Part shown: positions 46,048 through 56,039 of the stretch, piece by piece
How the letters are laid out: each line of letters starts with the position of its first letter
Position numbering within the stretch: position 1 is the stretch's first letter
Assembly: GCA_024734495.1 (NCBI GenBank)
Contig: JALMQS010000099.1
Location: forward strand, 70,623,335-70,687,334
Source of the DNA: Forficula auricularia
Taxonomy: Eukaryota; Arthropoda; Insecta; Dermaptera; Forficulidae
Reading direction: 5' to 3'
Length of the DNA: 64,000 nt
Notes under the pieces: model-generated
Seen by the model: the letters and a program-made list of their open reading frames with translations, nothing else
Told to the model about the DNA's origin: nothing
The model's database searches: none
Position numbers and translations under genes: made by a program

Positions 46048-46673
46048 AATAAGCTGACGTGTTCTGATGTGGCCATCCACTTAACTTTATCATACAACCT
46101 GGCCCCTCACTTACATTAATATTTAATAAAATTATTTATAATCATGTAGAGGAGGGGGTTAGATTTTACATTTTTAGACTTCTGGGGATCCACTGATTAT
46201 GTATACAAAATTTGGTTGAGTTTGCTCAAACGACCTAGATTTTTAATTTTTAAACCCCCTCCCCCCCTCAACTCCCCCTTAATTTTAGGTCGATATGCAC
46301 CAAAATCTAATCAGCTCTTAATCTCAATGGACCAAAACTACGTGTGAAATTTGGTTTCGATATTCAAACTAGTTTTTGAGCTAGCTCGTCCACAAAAATT
46401 TGGTAACGCACAGACTAACTAACTAACAACCAGACAACCAACCAGACAGACTAACATACGTTTTGAAAAAACAATTATTATCTCGAAAAATATAATTTTT
46501 TCGATGTTCACTTATTAGAACTTTTGTGTAGAGCGAAATGCCATGGTTTCGCTCAATTTTTTTAATCGAAATAGTTTCAGCCGATTTTGAGATATTTCGA
46601 AAAATAGAAGGAAAAAACACTTTTTTCATGCACGATTACAATACTTGACCATACCCTGTATGGTCAAGTAAAA
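46048..46673 (+). repeat. Dispersed repeat with Helitron-like module and terminal hairpin
   Basis: Starts AAGCTGACGTGTTCTGATGT and contains TGATTATGTATACAAAATTTGG (the Helitron module), a (CAGAC)-rich stretch near 46430-46450, and at the end a hairpin CTTGACCATA / TATGGTCAAG (46644-46668). A second copy is at 61796-62529. No ORF is conserved between the two. The gap 45601-46047 is AT-rich and empty. Confidence 0.75.
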
Positions 46674-46737
46674 GCGGCTAAGTGCGATTGTGACTCTCAA
46701 ACGGAAAGTTCCTTGACTAATAAATAAAGATATTAGA

Positions 46738-46909
46738 GTGGGTCGGATAGGCTAGGTGGTACCGTGTCATCCTGCTAACCAAGTGGACCCGGGTTCGAAT
46801 TCGACTCGAAGGCATCCGGCTAAAATCTGACCCCGGGGTAGAGACAAATTTAGAAAAATATATAGTATCGTAAATTGGCTTATGGCTAGAAAGGCCGAAA
46901 AGCCAAAAA
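46738..46909 (+). mobile_element. tRNA-derived SINE, family 3, with 12-bp target duplication
   Basis: Head GATAGGCTAGGTGGTACC (A-box) and GGTTCGAATTC (B-box); 3' part TCGTAAATTGGCTTATGGCT and an A-rich end. AAAGATATTAGA is repeated exactly at 46726-46737 and 46910-46921. The other copy is at 51336-51509. 46922-47161 is unassigned. Confidence 0.9.
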
Positions 46910-47163
46910 AAAGATATTAGAAGATTTAACATAAATTCATATATTTAAACCTAATTTAAGAAGCATTATTGCATAATACATATTTTTCAAAAACTGTTGG
47001 TACTCTCGGCAAAGTTCTTTCAAAATTCTTAAATATATACGGTGCCGGATTAAACTAGGTAAATATTTTTTGAGCCTTGGCAGCCCATACAAAATAATTG
47101 GGTATAGATACATATAATAAAACAATTTATTTTATTAAAAAACGAAGTATATATCTATATATA

Positions 47164-48206
47164 CAGGGTGTATTCCACAGAACACGTTCATTAAAAGTTT
47201 TTATGGAAGGAGTTGAGAGAAAATTTTGAACTTTGACATAATTATATTTTGGAATATGCTCTTTTTAAATAAATTATTAACAACTTTTGGAAACTTTTTG
47301 CTTTGCTATTTATAGATAATAATTGAGATCTGGACGAGTGAAATTTAAATATTTTTTATTTAAAAACTATTCATTTTAGGTATAGGGAATATTTAATAAA
47401 CTCCTATTGGATTTTTATGTAGAATTCAAAAATACTAAAATTTATGCCATGTTTCATTTGAAAAAATTGAGTATTAACAACTTTTTGATTTTCAGATATA
47501 AACGATTATTATGGTCATACTGGATAACAAATTTGAATTTTTTTGATTAAGTAAGATTCTGTAATGTCTAGTTGAGTTCTGATTGATCAAATTAATTCTA
47601 CAAACAATAGTTCAATTATTATTAATTTTTAAAGATGAACTCTAAATTGGTAGATTTTACAAACTATCTAAAATAACTCAGAAATTATAAATTTTAGCTA
47701 TCAAGTGCATTATACAAAATCTTCTTAGTTTTTAACACTTAATCTAAGGATGCAAAAATATTTGGGGGGTTCCATTGAAAATAAGAAAGTTGATAGCGAT
47801 TGCGGCAAAGCAGAAAGTGTCCAAAAGTTGTTAATAATTCACTTAAAAAGAGTATATTCCAAAACATAGGTAATTACTCATTTTAAAAGAGACAGAATTC
47901 AATCAATCTTTTTCGGACAAATTCTAAGATTTTAGTAGAAATATTATTAAATTGCGATATCAGAGGGGATTCATCCCCCCAGGAGTCGAACCTGAGAACT
48001 AACACGCTATCCGGGCAGTCAGCTAACACCCTCGAGACAAAAACCTCTCTCTGAACCCGAGCTGATTTTTTGAAAAAACTACCAACTATTTTCAAAAAAA
48101 AGATGCTCAAAACTTTAATTATATAATTACTCATGTCAATGTTTAAAATTTTCTCTCAACTCCTTCCATGAAAACGTTTAATCAACGAGTTCTGTGGAAC
48201 ACCCTG
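47164..48206. mobile_element. 1-kb TIR (fold-back type) element with TA duplication
   Basis: CAGGGTGTATTCCACAGAAC at the left matches CAGGGTGTTCCACAGAACTC (complement of the right end). The arms extend ~150 bp, with GGAAGGAGTTGAGAGAAAAT and GGAATATGCTCTTT also mirrored, and TA flanks both ends (47162-47163, 48207-48208). No transposase. The right arm is split by the insertion at 47884-48123. Confidence 0.8.
47884..48123 (-). mobile_element. tRNA-like retroposon with 11-bp target duplication
   Basis: TAATTACTCAT is repeated at 47873-47883 and 48124-48134. The 240-bp insert has, on the minus strand, GCCCGGATAGCGTG and B-box GGTTCGACTCC (47981-47991), the same core type as 2753-2836 and 29487-29569. 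The duplication length fits LINE-mediated insertion. Confidence 0.75.
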
Positions 48207-48439
48207 TATATATTTATATATATTTGGCCTTCGAATGCATGTAGTAATCACAGTTTGAGTCTCGCCTTTCTTGTAGCATACCTTATTTGCTTATCAAATC
48301 ATTGTAACTAATTTCTACTATAAGCAACAAGCGCCCCCCTCGAGTGAATATATAGTAAGAGTGTGACCATTGGGAAAAAAGACGCCATTAAGCATCCTAC
48401 TTTCAACTTGGATACATAGAGAACTAGCTCCCAAGAGAA

Positions 48440-49497
48440 CCACATGAAAACATTCAACTCGAAATTTTCCGGAGTAAATAGTTCCCCAATCGGATCTCCG
48501 GGGGGGGGGGGGAGAGCGGTCTTGAATGTACATATTGTAAAAGCAAACACACGAGAGCCCATAAGAATAGGAACGTGGAACTCTCACGTGAGAAGCCTCT
48601 ATGAGGCGGGAAAATTGGCAAACCTAGAACAAGAGATGAAGAGACTCAAATTGGATATAATTGGTATCTCAGAAACTTGGTGGCCAGGCAATGGAAGTTG
48701 CCGCACAGGAGATAGCACTTTTTTCTACTCAGGCAACCAAGACAAAAACCATAGAAAAGGTGTAGGAATGATGATATCGGAGAGGCTGAGAAAGTGTGTG
48801 ATTGACTTCATCCCATACTCGGACCGCGCCGCCCTTATAAAATTCAAAGCTAAACCAGTAAACATCAATGTTATACAAGTGTATGCTCCAAAAACTGAAT
48901 CGTCGGAGCAAGAAGTGGAGGTATTCTATGATGAAGTGAAAACTCTTATTAAACTAACCAAAAAGCATGAAATCAATATAGTCATGGGAGATTTAAACGC
49001 CAAATTGGGAATGGGAGAGGTTAACAAAATAATTGACCCATATGGCTTAGGGATAAGAGATGAAAGAGGAGATCGACTACTACAGTTTTGCCAGGAAGAA
49101 GACATGAAGGTCATGAACACTTGGTTCCAACACCATCCTCGGCGACTTTACACGTGGAGGGCCCCAGCCGATGGCAAACAGGGGATCATTAGAAATCAGA
49201 TAGACTACATTCTGATAAATAGAAGATTTGGCACGTCAGTCAAAAAAGCATTTACTTATCCTGGAGCCGACGTACCTTCTGACCATGTGCTATTGGTGGC
49301 AGTTTTAAAAGTTGCCCTAGCCAACAGCAGAAAATCAACTCAAAAACAACAGATAGATTTGGAAAAACTGAGAGAGAAGAAGAAGGGGATCAGAAGCGTT
49401 TAAGAGCTTCTACACACCGCTAGGAACAGAGAAGGAATGCGGAATGTGGTCGCGAACATCCATTAATGGATAATCAGTCGAAAAAGAAGAAGAAGAG
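48440..49497 (+). mobile_element. RTE-like LINE with the reverse transcriptase deleted
   Basis: The endonuclease domain (next entry) is followed at once by the extreme C-terminal coding block (ELLHTARNREGMRNVVANIH, 49404-49463) and the 3' tail with (GAA)/(AAG) repeats at 49478-49497. The whole RT domain, some 2 kb, is missing. The stretch 48209-48439 upstream is unassigned. Confidence 0.85.
48444..49403 (+). CDS. APE-type endonuclease domain of an RTE LINE
   Basis: Of the 319 codons, residues 41-290 form a full APE-type fold by motif: GTWN (43-46), SETWW (76-80, catalytic Glu77), VYAPK (146-150), GDLNAK (182-187, Asp183/Asn185), IDYIL (253-257, Asp254) and SDH (279-281). All are intact, so a nuclease could still be made. 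In RTE LINEs this domain nicks the target. It resembles proteins annotated as craniofacial development protein 2-like, which are usually RTE endonucleases. The true start is uncertain, since the first ~35 residues before REPIRIGTWN include a G-run. The frame stops at TAA 49401; the next codons in the same frame are the RTE C-terminus, so a deletion plus one stop separates them. Confidence 0.85.
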   Translation: MKTFNSKFSGVNSSPIGSPGGGGRAVLNVHIVKANTREPIRIGTWNSHVRSLYEAGKLANLEQEMKRLKLDIIGISETWWPGNGSCRTGDSTFFYSGNQDKNHRKGVGMMISERLRKCVIDFIPYSDRAALIKFKAKPVNINVIQVYAPKTESSEQEVEVFYDEVKTLIKLTKKHEINIVMGDLNAKLGMGEVNKIIDPYGLGIRDERGDRLLQFCQEEDMKVMNTWFQHHPRRLYTWRAPADGKQGIIRNQIDYILINRRFGTSVKKAFTYPGADVPSDHVLLVAVLKVALANSRKSTQKQQIDLEKLREKKKGIRSV

Positions 49498-50586
49498 AAC
49501 TATCATTTTTTGACTTTTTAAAATTTAACATACCAGATTTGTATGTTTTAAGTATGTTTTGTTAAAATTAAAAAAATAAATTGCTAGTTAATTATGTATC
49601 CAAATTGGAAGTAGGATGAAAAATGTCGTATTTTTGCTCCATGTCTACAATTTTTCTATATAGTCACTCTAGTGCCCCCGTTTCGCGTGACTGTCCCTAG
49701 ATTCGGCCCAGAACATACATAAATAAGAAATGTTAAGGTTAAGCCCGACAAAAAGTAAGAGAGGAATTTAAAAATAAAAAAAAATCAGCTTTATAAGAAT
49801 TTTTATCACCCCACTCTTTATCTTTTATCATCTCCTTTAAATTTTTCAACCTAGATTTTTGTGGATATTCTTTCTTTTTTATTATATTTAATTTAATTAA
49901 TTAATAATATTTTTATTTTCCTCAATTTAATGGTCGTCTATAAAGTTTTCTCGAAGAAGGAAAAAGCAATAAAAAGTAAATATGTCAGATGTTATTTTGC
50001 AAATGAGCAAAGATAGGAAGAGCTATTTATTGCGTTCTTAAAAGAGAGATGGACGCGAATTGGGGTGCGTAAAAGTTAACGGGGCCCCCTAACCCTGGCA
50101 ATTGCCCCTCTTAGAAAATTGCCCTTCTCCCACTAAACGAAATGACTTGTTAGCAAAGCACACCTGGGAACTTGCGTGGAAATTCACTTGCAATTGCCAC
50201 TCCGCGATGGATGACTTGCCTTTTGGGCTTATAAGGTCAGATAAATAGGGCTCACAGCTAAAAGGAACCCTCCCCACGCACACACACACACACCACCAAA
50301 GGTATATAGATTTGGGTCTGTTTGACCTTTGGGGTGGTAGTTCAATTGAGTGGGTGAAAGGCAACAAGGGAAAAAACGGGTCAGTCACCAAAAGAATAAA
50401 AAACATCACTCCGAATGTCAATTTTAAACGTTTTGTTTAGTCAGCTAGTAGAAGTATTTATTGTCAAATTATTTGAAAAATAAAATAGCATTCGCTCTAT
50501 ATTCAGTATTTTTTTTTATTTTTTTTATTTATAACGTAGGATAAATGGAAGGCAGTCCAGGAATAGAATAAATATAAACATTATTT
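49498..50586. other. Unassigned region
   Basis: 49498-50085 is AT-rich. 50086-50420 is compositionally balanced and has several AATTGCC blocks (50099, 50116, 50190) and a (CA)n run at 50276-50293; it may be single-copy. No gene is recognised. Confidence 0.35.
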
Positions 50587-50717
50587 TCAATACCTGGCGC
50601 AGTTACCATGATCATGAAGGTGGTTCCCTCATGGCGAGACCTGTCCATTGCACTTCGGATGGGTTGACCCGTGCGATTGCCCCCAAATGTGGGCAACTCG
50701 GGCGCGTAATTTTTGGT
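50587..50717 (+). ncRNA. U1 snRNA-like sequence, probably a pseudogene
   Basis: U1 is the spliceosomal RNA that base-pairs with 5' splice sites. The sequence has U1 landmarks in order: TACCTGGC (50591), the stem-loop I segment CCATGATCATGAAGGTGG (U1-70K site), the stem-loop II segment CCATTGCACTTCGG (U1A site), the stem-loop III segment CCCCCAAATGTGGG and the Sm site AATTTTTGG (50708-50716). Two faults are seen. The 5' end before TACCTG reads TTTTCAA instead of ATACT, which breaks the 5' splice site recognition sequence, and no stem-loop IV follows the Sm site. The strand of stem I opposite the loop is also shortened. I see no clear proximal sequence element upstream. A diverged functional variant is possible but less likely. 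Confidence 0.8.
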
Positions 50718-50815
50718 TTGAAAACTAATACAGAGTGGGGCGCTGTCATTTCCTTATTTTAAAAAATCATAACACAAAAAGCATTGGCAGTATCGATTTA
50801 ATTTTTTTTTCTGTA

Positions 50816-50960
50816 TACAGGGACACATTTAAAGTTGTATTTCATTAGATTTTAAAAACGACATCTCGAAGGTGGCCACCGTCCTCGTCAATACACTGAG
50901 ATAGCCGAATTTTGAAATTTCTTTAATTTTAAAGAAATTAAATTAAAATTCCGCTTAATG
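50816..50960 (-). pseudogene. Transposase C-terminal fragment
   Basis: Minus-strand translation around 50850-50940 gives RLSQCIDEDGGHLRDVVF and a stop, a pattern like the CI..GGHF end of some arthropod IS630/mariner-type transposases. Downstream TACAGGGACAC may be the remnant of a terminus. Very short; family assignment is tentative. Confidence 0.35.
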
Positions 50961-51165
50961 AGAGAGATATATATCTTATATATATCTTTACTTAAACCAC
51001 ATACTTAGTTACTTACTAAAAAAATATATTTTTTCGACCCTCCCAAAAATAATCATTCAATTAAAATTTTAGCACTATTTTTGATTTCAGGAAAAATGAA
51101 TAAATATAAATGGTGAATTTCAAATTTTATTTCTTATTTAGCTTACAATGTATAATGCTCTAGCA

Positions 51166-51583
51166 CAATGCTTCTTAAAGTAGTGGGGCGCGGCCACCTA
51201 GGGGGCCATGGATTACCCGCAGGGGGCCGCGTTCGAAGAGCCGCAAATGTAACAAATAAATTACTATTGTTAAATAAGTATATTTTTATAAATAGTTTTT
51301 TAACCAATCTGAATTTAAAAAAAATATATATAGGGGGTCGAGTAGTCTAGGGGTTAGCGTGTCAGCCTGCTAACCAAGTGGACTCGGGTTCGAATCCGAA
51401 TCGAGGTATCCGGCTAAAACCTGACCCCGGGGGGTAGAGACAAATTTAAAAAAAATAATTAGTATCGTAAATTGACTTATGGCTAGAAAGACCGAAAAGA
51501 CAAAAAAATAATAATAGGGGGCCCGTGAGATATTGACTTGGGTTCCAAGGGGGCCGAGACTCCAAAAAGCTTAGGAAGCACTG
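51166..51583. mobile_element. hAT MITE holding a SINE
   Basis: Ends CAATGCTTCTTAAAG (51166) and (complement) CAGTGCTTCCTAAGC (51583), with flanking octamers CTCTAGCA (51158-51165) and ATCTAGCA (51584-51591), 7/8 identical. The interior has GGGGCGCGGCC and GGGGGCC blocks, common in hAT MITEs. The SINE at 51336-51509 is nested inside. Confidence 0.82.
51336..51509 (+). mobile_element. tRNA-derived SINE, family 3
   Basis: A-box region TAGTCTAGGGGTTAGCG, B-box GGTTCGAATCC and 3' part TCGTAAATTGACTTATGGCT, matching 46738-46909. It is younger than the hAT MITE it sits in. Flanks (ATATATAGGGG and ATAATAGGGG) suggest an imperfect duplication. Confidence 0.88.
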
Positions 51584-51591
51584 ATCTAGCA

Positions 51592-52287
51592 CACAGATAG
51601 ACACAATGTATCGATACTAATAGGGTCCATTTTTGAGTTTGTATAGTAACCTAAATTAAAAATAAAGCAATTAAAACACACGAAACTGACAGGGAGGTCT
51701 TTAAAAATAGATGAATTTAAATGAGTTTTAGATTTGCGTGAATTCAGCGAAATGAAAGGGATTATTTATTTATATAGAGCAATTGAATTTTCGAATTGCG
51801 TTAATAAAACAAAAGAAAAAGAAAAATACAATATGGTGGAAAGTGTGAAATTTTAAGAGCAAATTAAAAAGGGTGTCTTCTGCTTGGGGCATATAAGTAT
51901 ATATCCACGGATACATATGGGCTTTTAGAAGAGATTGCTTAATATTTAAGAACGTTTATTCATTCTAAAAAAATCACGAGAGAGTGTTCTACGAAATCTG
52001 AGTTGTCTTGGATAATTTATATTACATGTTTGAAGAGTTAACTACTCTGAGTTTGAACCCAAGTGCCAAAAATAGCAATAATGGCCGATTGACTAGCCTG
52101 CGAGGTCGATCCATCTGACATTATGTAGCACATTAAGTATTTAAAGATTTAATTATTCATTTAATATTCATTTGTAAAATATTTTAATAGTTATTTTAAA
52201 TTTAAACACATTTACCATATAGTTTAAATAAAGATAGATAGGGGAGATAGCTACTACTAAATCCGAGTTGCCATGGATAATAATTTA
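51592..52287. other. Unassigned AT-rich region
   Basis: A weak match to the LINE-end motif is seen at 51870 (GGGTGTCTTCTGCTTG). No gene. Confidence 0.35.
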
Positions 52288-53050
52288 TAGTATCTGGAGC
52301 CACCGAGCGATGCACGGTAACCAAATGCCCCCTGCACCCCCCCCAACCCCGCCCCGAAACACCGCACCTCACTCTACCCCCGGACCACCTACCATTCTAC
52401 CTCAGCTCCTGCACTCCGTCACATCCATCCCCACTCCGGATCCAGTTTTTGCATTTCTAGCTTTCTAGTGGTCCACAGATTATGTGTATATGTATAGGTA
52501 TATAAATAAATTCCGTATAATTATTTTTTTTAATTAAATAACAATTTATCGAGTTTTTTAATCAATTAAATAAATAATAGATAATAATTTTATTGAAGTA
52601 ATTTTTTACATGAAATAATGTATACATTGTAATTGACGCTTAGATTTCGGAGATTACTTCCCCCACTATCGAGTGTACTTCTTGATCTTCTAGCTTGCGA
52701 TAATATTTTTAGTAAGTGTTTTTTAATAAGAGCAATTTTAATCAATTAAATTGGTAAATTCTAATATATAACAATGTTTGGTTCGATGGTTTTAAAATTA
52801 AAAAAACAATTAATAAATAAAAGATAATTGAAAAAAATGTAAACAAACTTTTTTATTGAGATTTTCATTTATAAATAATTACTTTAATTAAGAAAAGATC
52901 AATTAAGATGAAATTTGTCGAGGTCCAGACTCTAGCCAGATCGTTTTCTCATGCTCAAAACTTGTTAATAGAGTTGGTTTCATCAAAATCGGTAGAGCCG
53001 TTTTCAAAATAGAACTAAGATACAAATATACAAACAAATATACTCTATAT
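52288..53050 (-). mobile_element. Helitron/Helentron-like element with hairpin end, copy 1
   Basis: On the plus strand it begins TATCTGGAGCCACCGAGCGA with hairpin ACCGAGC/GCACGGT (52302-52318). It has a C-rich stretch and, at the other end, CATCAAAATCGGTAGAGCCG and AAATATACAAACAAATATAC. The start recurs at 53072. The Helitron module CAGATTATGTGTATA is present near 52477. No ORF. The terminal hairpin resembles Helitron or Helentron 3' ends, but no clear CTRR terminus is seen. Confidence 0.55.
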
Positions 53051-53071
53051 ATAAATAAATATATAAATATA

Positions 53072-53866
53072 TAGTACCTGGAGGCACCGAGCGATGCTCG
53101 GTAACTTCTTCCTTCAGTTAAAACCTTTATTTTAATATTATTTTTAATTTAAAATTCTTATAAAAAGGTCGATTTTTATTTGAGAGCCGTTTTCAAATTA
53201 AAAAAAATACAAATATATATAGTATTCGCCCACTGTACCCCCCCCCCCCCCCACCTTTGAACCCACCCCCGAAACCTCGCCCTACCCCCGGATCCCCCAC
53301 CACTGCACCCCACCTCCTGCACCTGTTTTGATTCAACCATATGATTCATTTTTATTCATCGAATTGTTAATAAATAAAACCAATCAAAATGTGTTGTTTT
53401 TTCAGAAAATTGAGACCTGCTTATGCGAAATATATTTTTAAATAAATTCTTGATTATTTTTTATTCTATTAAATAAATAAAGTTTTTTATAAAAACAATT
53501 ATAAAACGTTTATTAATATTTCTAACGTTTATGGAGAACAAAATATGTTAAAATCCACAATCACAATACTTCTTCAAGGCCTTTTAGAACAATGAATTAA
53601 GGCAACCCATTGTCTGCCTGAGTACAAAAGGAAAAGAGCAACCTTTTTTAAAACGCTAAGAATGGGATTTGTCTACCTGAGAATAATTAATTTGATTACG
53701 AAAAAACCCATCAAAAACAATTTTGTCGAAGATGAGACCGTGACAGATCGAATTGTCACCCCAAAAACTCCCTAACCCGTGAATTTCATCAAAATCGGTA
53801 GAGTCGTTTTCAAAATATAACCAAGATACAAATATACAAACAAATCGTTTAATAAGAGTAGATAGA
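53072..53866 (-). mobile_element. Helitron/Helentron-like element with hairpin end, copy 2
   Basis: TAGTACCTGGAGGCACCGAG with hairpin CACCGAGC/GCTCGGT (53086-53102), a C-run at 53240, CATCAAAATCGGTAGAGTCG at 53788 and AAATATACAAACAAATCG at the end. It lies head-to-tail with copy 1, about 20 bp apart. Confidence 0.55.
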
Positions 53867-54361
53867 TTACAAGGGATTGTTTAACCCATTCAGGAATTGA
53901 ACCAAAATGTCAAATATACAATCCGCATTTGTTTATATAAATAAAGTTTGTTGAGGGTTTCGAATTTTGAATTTCTTCAAAAATTTAAGGGCAAAGTAAC
54001 GACAATTCCCAAATTGAACATAAACTTTAAAATTCCCGGCAAAAGAAGACTTTAAATTCCTTAATAAATAATCAACTCTATAATCTGAGTTGTCATTGAT
54101 AATTTATTAATATTCGTTCAATTGAGACATCATATTCAAAAAACAAATAAATAAACTTTTTATAAAAAGATTGAAAATCAAGGTTAAATATTTGAAACTA
54201 TAGTTCCGAATAAATTCAAATTATCATCATCATTATAGAGTAGATATACTACATTCCTAATACTAGTTTGACTCGGACCTAGACTCTATCCCATGCAAAC
54301 TCTTTCTTCTCTATTTTCTAAAGTCCCACGACTCATATATCTTTCATTATTTTGAGAAAAT
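53867..54361. other. Unassigned AT-rich region
   Basis: Nothing recognisable. Confidence 0.4.
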
Positions 54362-54509
54362 CGAGGGATGAACCGCGATTGAAATTAGGTGTACACGTCT
54401 TTGGAATTATTTTGGAATTCATTAGATAATGCCCCTCCATCTATTGTCTTCTACTTGGAAATGAAAGTGGAAGTGGAAGTAGGTGTATACGATATTAGGT
54501 CGCGGTCCG
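54362..54509. mobile_element. CGAGGGG-type MITE, copy 3
   Basis: Ends CGAGGGATGAACCGCGATTG and (complement) CGGACCGCGACCTAAT, with the exact 8-bp duplication GAGAAAAT at 54354-54361 and 54510-54517. The interior is reversed relative to copies 1 and 4. The region 54518-54930 is unassigned. Confidence 0.88.
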
Positions 54510-54930
54510 GAGAAAATACTCCAATCTAGTTCTTCCTCTCCCATTTTTTCTCATCTCTCTTTTTAAAATATCCCTAAGTTCCCCCTTTTCTTAACGTGTG
54601 CCCAATCAACTGAGTTTTTCTCTATCTCAGATTTGGAACTTGGAATAAAGTTTATTAATTCAGACATTTCTATTAATTTTCAGGACCGTCCAAGAGCTGG
54701 CTATTTAAAGATTTGATTTTGGCTGATTTTTTATATTTTTCATCCAGAAGTTTTCAAGTTAGAAAAGCTGAATATCTAATTTGCTCCTCGTTTTGGAGAT
54801 ACAAACATTTTAGCTACCGAGAAAATTTCTATAGACTTCCGTTCTTGAATTATCGTGAGTATCGAAAATAACATACGCAGATAAAGAAGACTAGCTTCAT
54901 GCCTTCATCTATTTTGTCAGGCTTTTAATA

Positions 54931-55830
54931 GGTGCGTGCAAAAGTTCGTGCGGAGTTTCAATAGATGGAGTTATGAGCGTCGTAACGTGTTGTCATTAAT
55001 GCCTACTCCTACATATTATATATCCTTGGAAAGGTGACGTCTTCAGCTTTCATTAAAAAAAAATCATTTGTTTTCATACAAACTGCTTCGATAAATATCA
55101 CTTTAAAAATGAATATCGATGAAGTGCTTTTACGGCATGTTATGCTTTACGAGTTTCGGAAGCGAATAAACGTTGCCGCAGCCGTGAAAAACATTCAAGA
55201 TGTTTATCAGGATCAAGCACCAGCTAAACGAACTGTGGAAAAATGCTTTGCTAAATTTCGTCGGGGAGAATTTAACCTTGAAGATGATGAAGGTGATGTC
55301 TCAGTTTGGTGGGATTGCAAAGACATAATCTATTTTGAGCTTCTCCCTGCTGGCGAAACGATTGATTCGGACAAGTACTGTCGCGAATTAACCAATTTGA
55401 ATCGAGAAATCAAAGAGGAACGTCCGATTTTGTCAAATCGCAAGGGAGTCATCTTTCATCAGGACAATGCCAGACCACACGTTTCGAAAAAGACGCTGTG
55501 CAAGCTGAAGAGCCTGAAATGGAATGTCCTAACGCATCCACCGTATTCTCCTGATATCGCACCATCTGACTATCACTTGTTCCGGTCATTGCAAAATTAT
55601 TTAAATGGAAATAACTTTGACTCTTTGGAGGCCTTAAAAAACGGCGTGTCTTCGTTCTTCGGATCTAAACCGCGCAGTTTTTATGATCGAGGCATCCGTC
55701 TGCTGCCAGAACGTTGGAAAAAGATTATAGAAAACGATGGAGAATATATCATTGATTGGATAAAGATTTTTGTTTGCCTAATCGCTGTGTGAATTTTACT
55801 CAGAAACTCCGCACGAACTTTCGCACGCAC
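54931..55830 (+). mobile_element. mariner element with near-perfect ends and internal deletion
   Basis: TIRs GTGCGTGCAAAAGTTCGTGC at the left and GTGCGTGCGAAAGTTCGTGC (complement of the right end), each followed by GGAGTTTC, about 28 bp; TA flanks both (54929-54930, 55831-55832). At ~900 bp it is ~350 bp shorter than a full mariner. The transposase remnant is the next entry. Confidence 0.92.
55109..55792 (+). CDS. mariner transposase, in-frame internal deletion
   Basis: I take the start at ATG 55109 (MNIDEVLLRHVMLYEF), because the 25 codons before it are not mariner-like. The first ~60 residues form the N-terminal helix-turn-helix (NVAAAVKNI, RTVEKCFAKFRRGEF). After EDDEG the frame jumps straight to DVSVWWD and FELLPAGETID, so roughly 90-100 residues are missing, including the second DNA-binding helix region and the first catalytic aspartate. 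The second (QDNARPH) and third (YSPDIAPSDYHLF) catalytic blocks remain, spaced D34D. The frame is otherwise open to its natural end. The protein cannot cut DNA, but it could still bind ends or partner subunits and act as a repressor. Confidence 0.9.
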   Translation: MNIDEVLLRHVMLYEFRKRINVAAAVKNIQDVYQDQAPAKRTVEKCFAKFRRGEFNLEDDEGDVSVWWDCKDIIYFELLPAGETIDSDKYCRELTNLNREIKEERPILSNRKGVIFHQDNARPHVSKKTLCKLKSLKWNVLTHPPYSPDIAPSDYHLFRSLQNYLNGNNFDSLEALKNGVSSFFGSKPRSFYDRGIRLLPERWKKIIENDGEYIIDWIKIFVCLIAV

Positions 55831-56039
55831 TAATACTTTAAAAATCTCTATAAATTCATGAAAGTAGAGAAGTATGAGTTTTCTTTAAATAAAGATCTCA
55901 TTTGCATCAAGCAGAGGACTATCATATTGATTTCTCTTTATAAATTATTTATGCTGCTTTAAAAATTTTGAAAATAAATGATTTATAAAAAAACCTGCAA
56001 AACACATTCAAAAGCTCTAATAAAATATCAATTTAATTT

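Noticed and set aside
50775..50800. GCATTGGCAGTATCGAT, resembling the 5' part of U4 snRNA, close to the U1-like sequence
   Set aside because: Only about 15 bases match and no further U4 structure follows.
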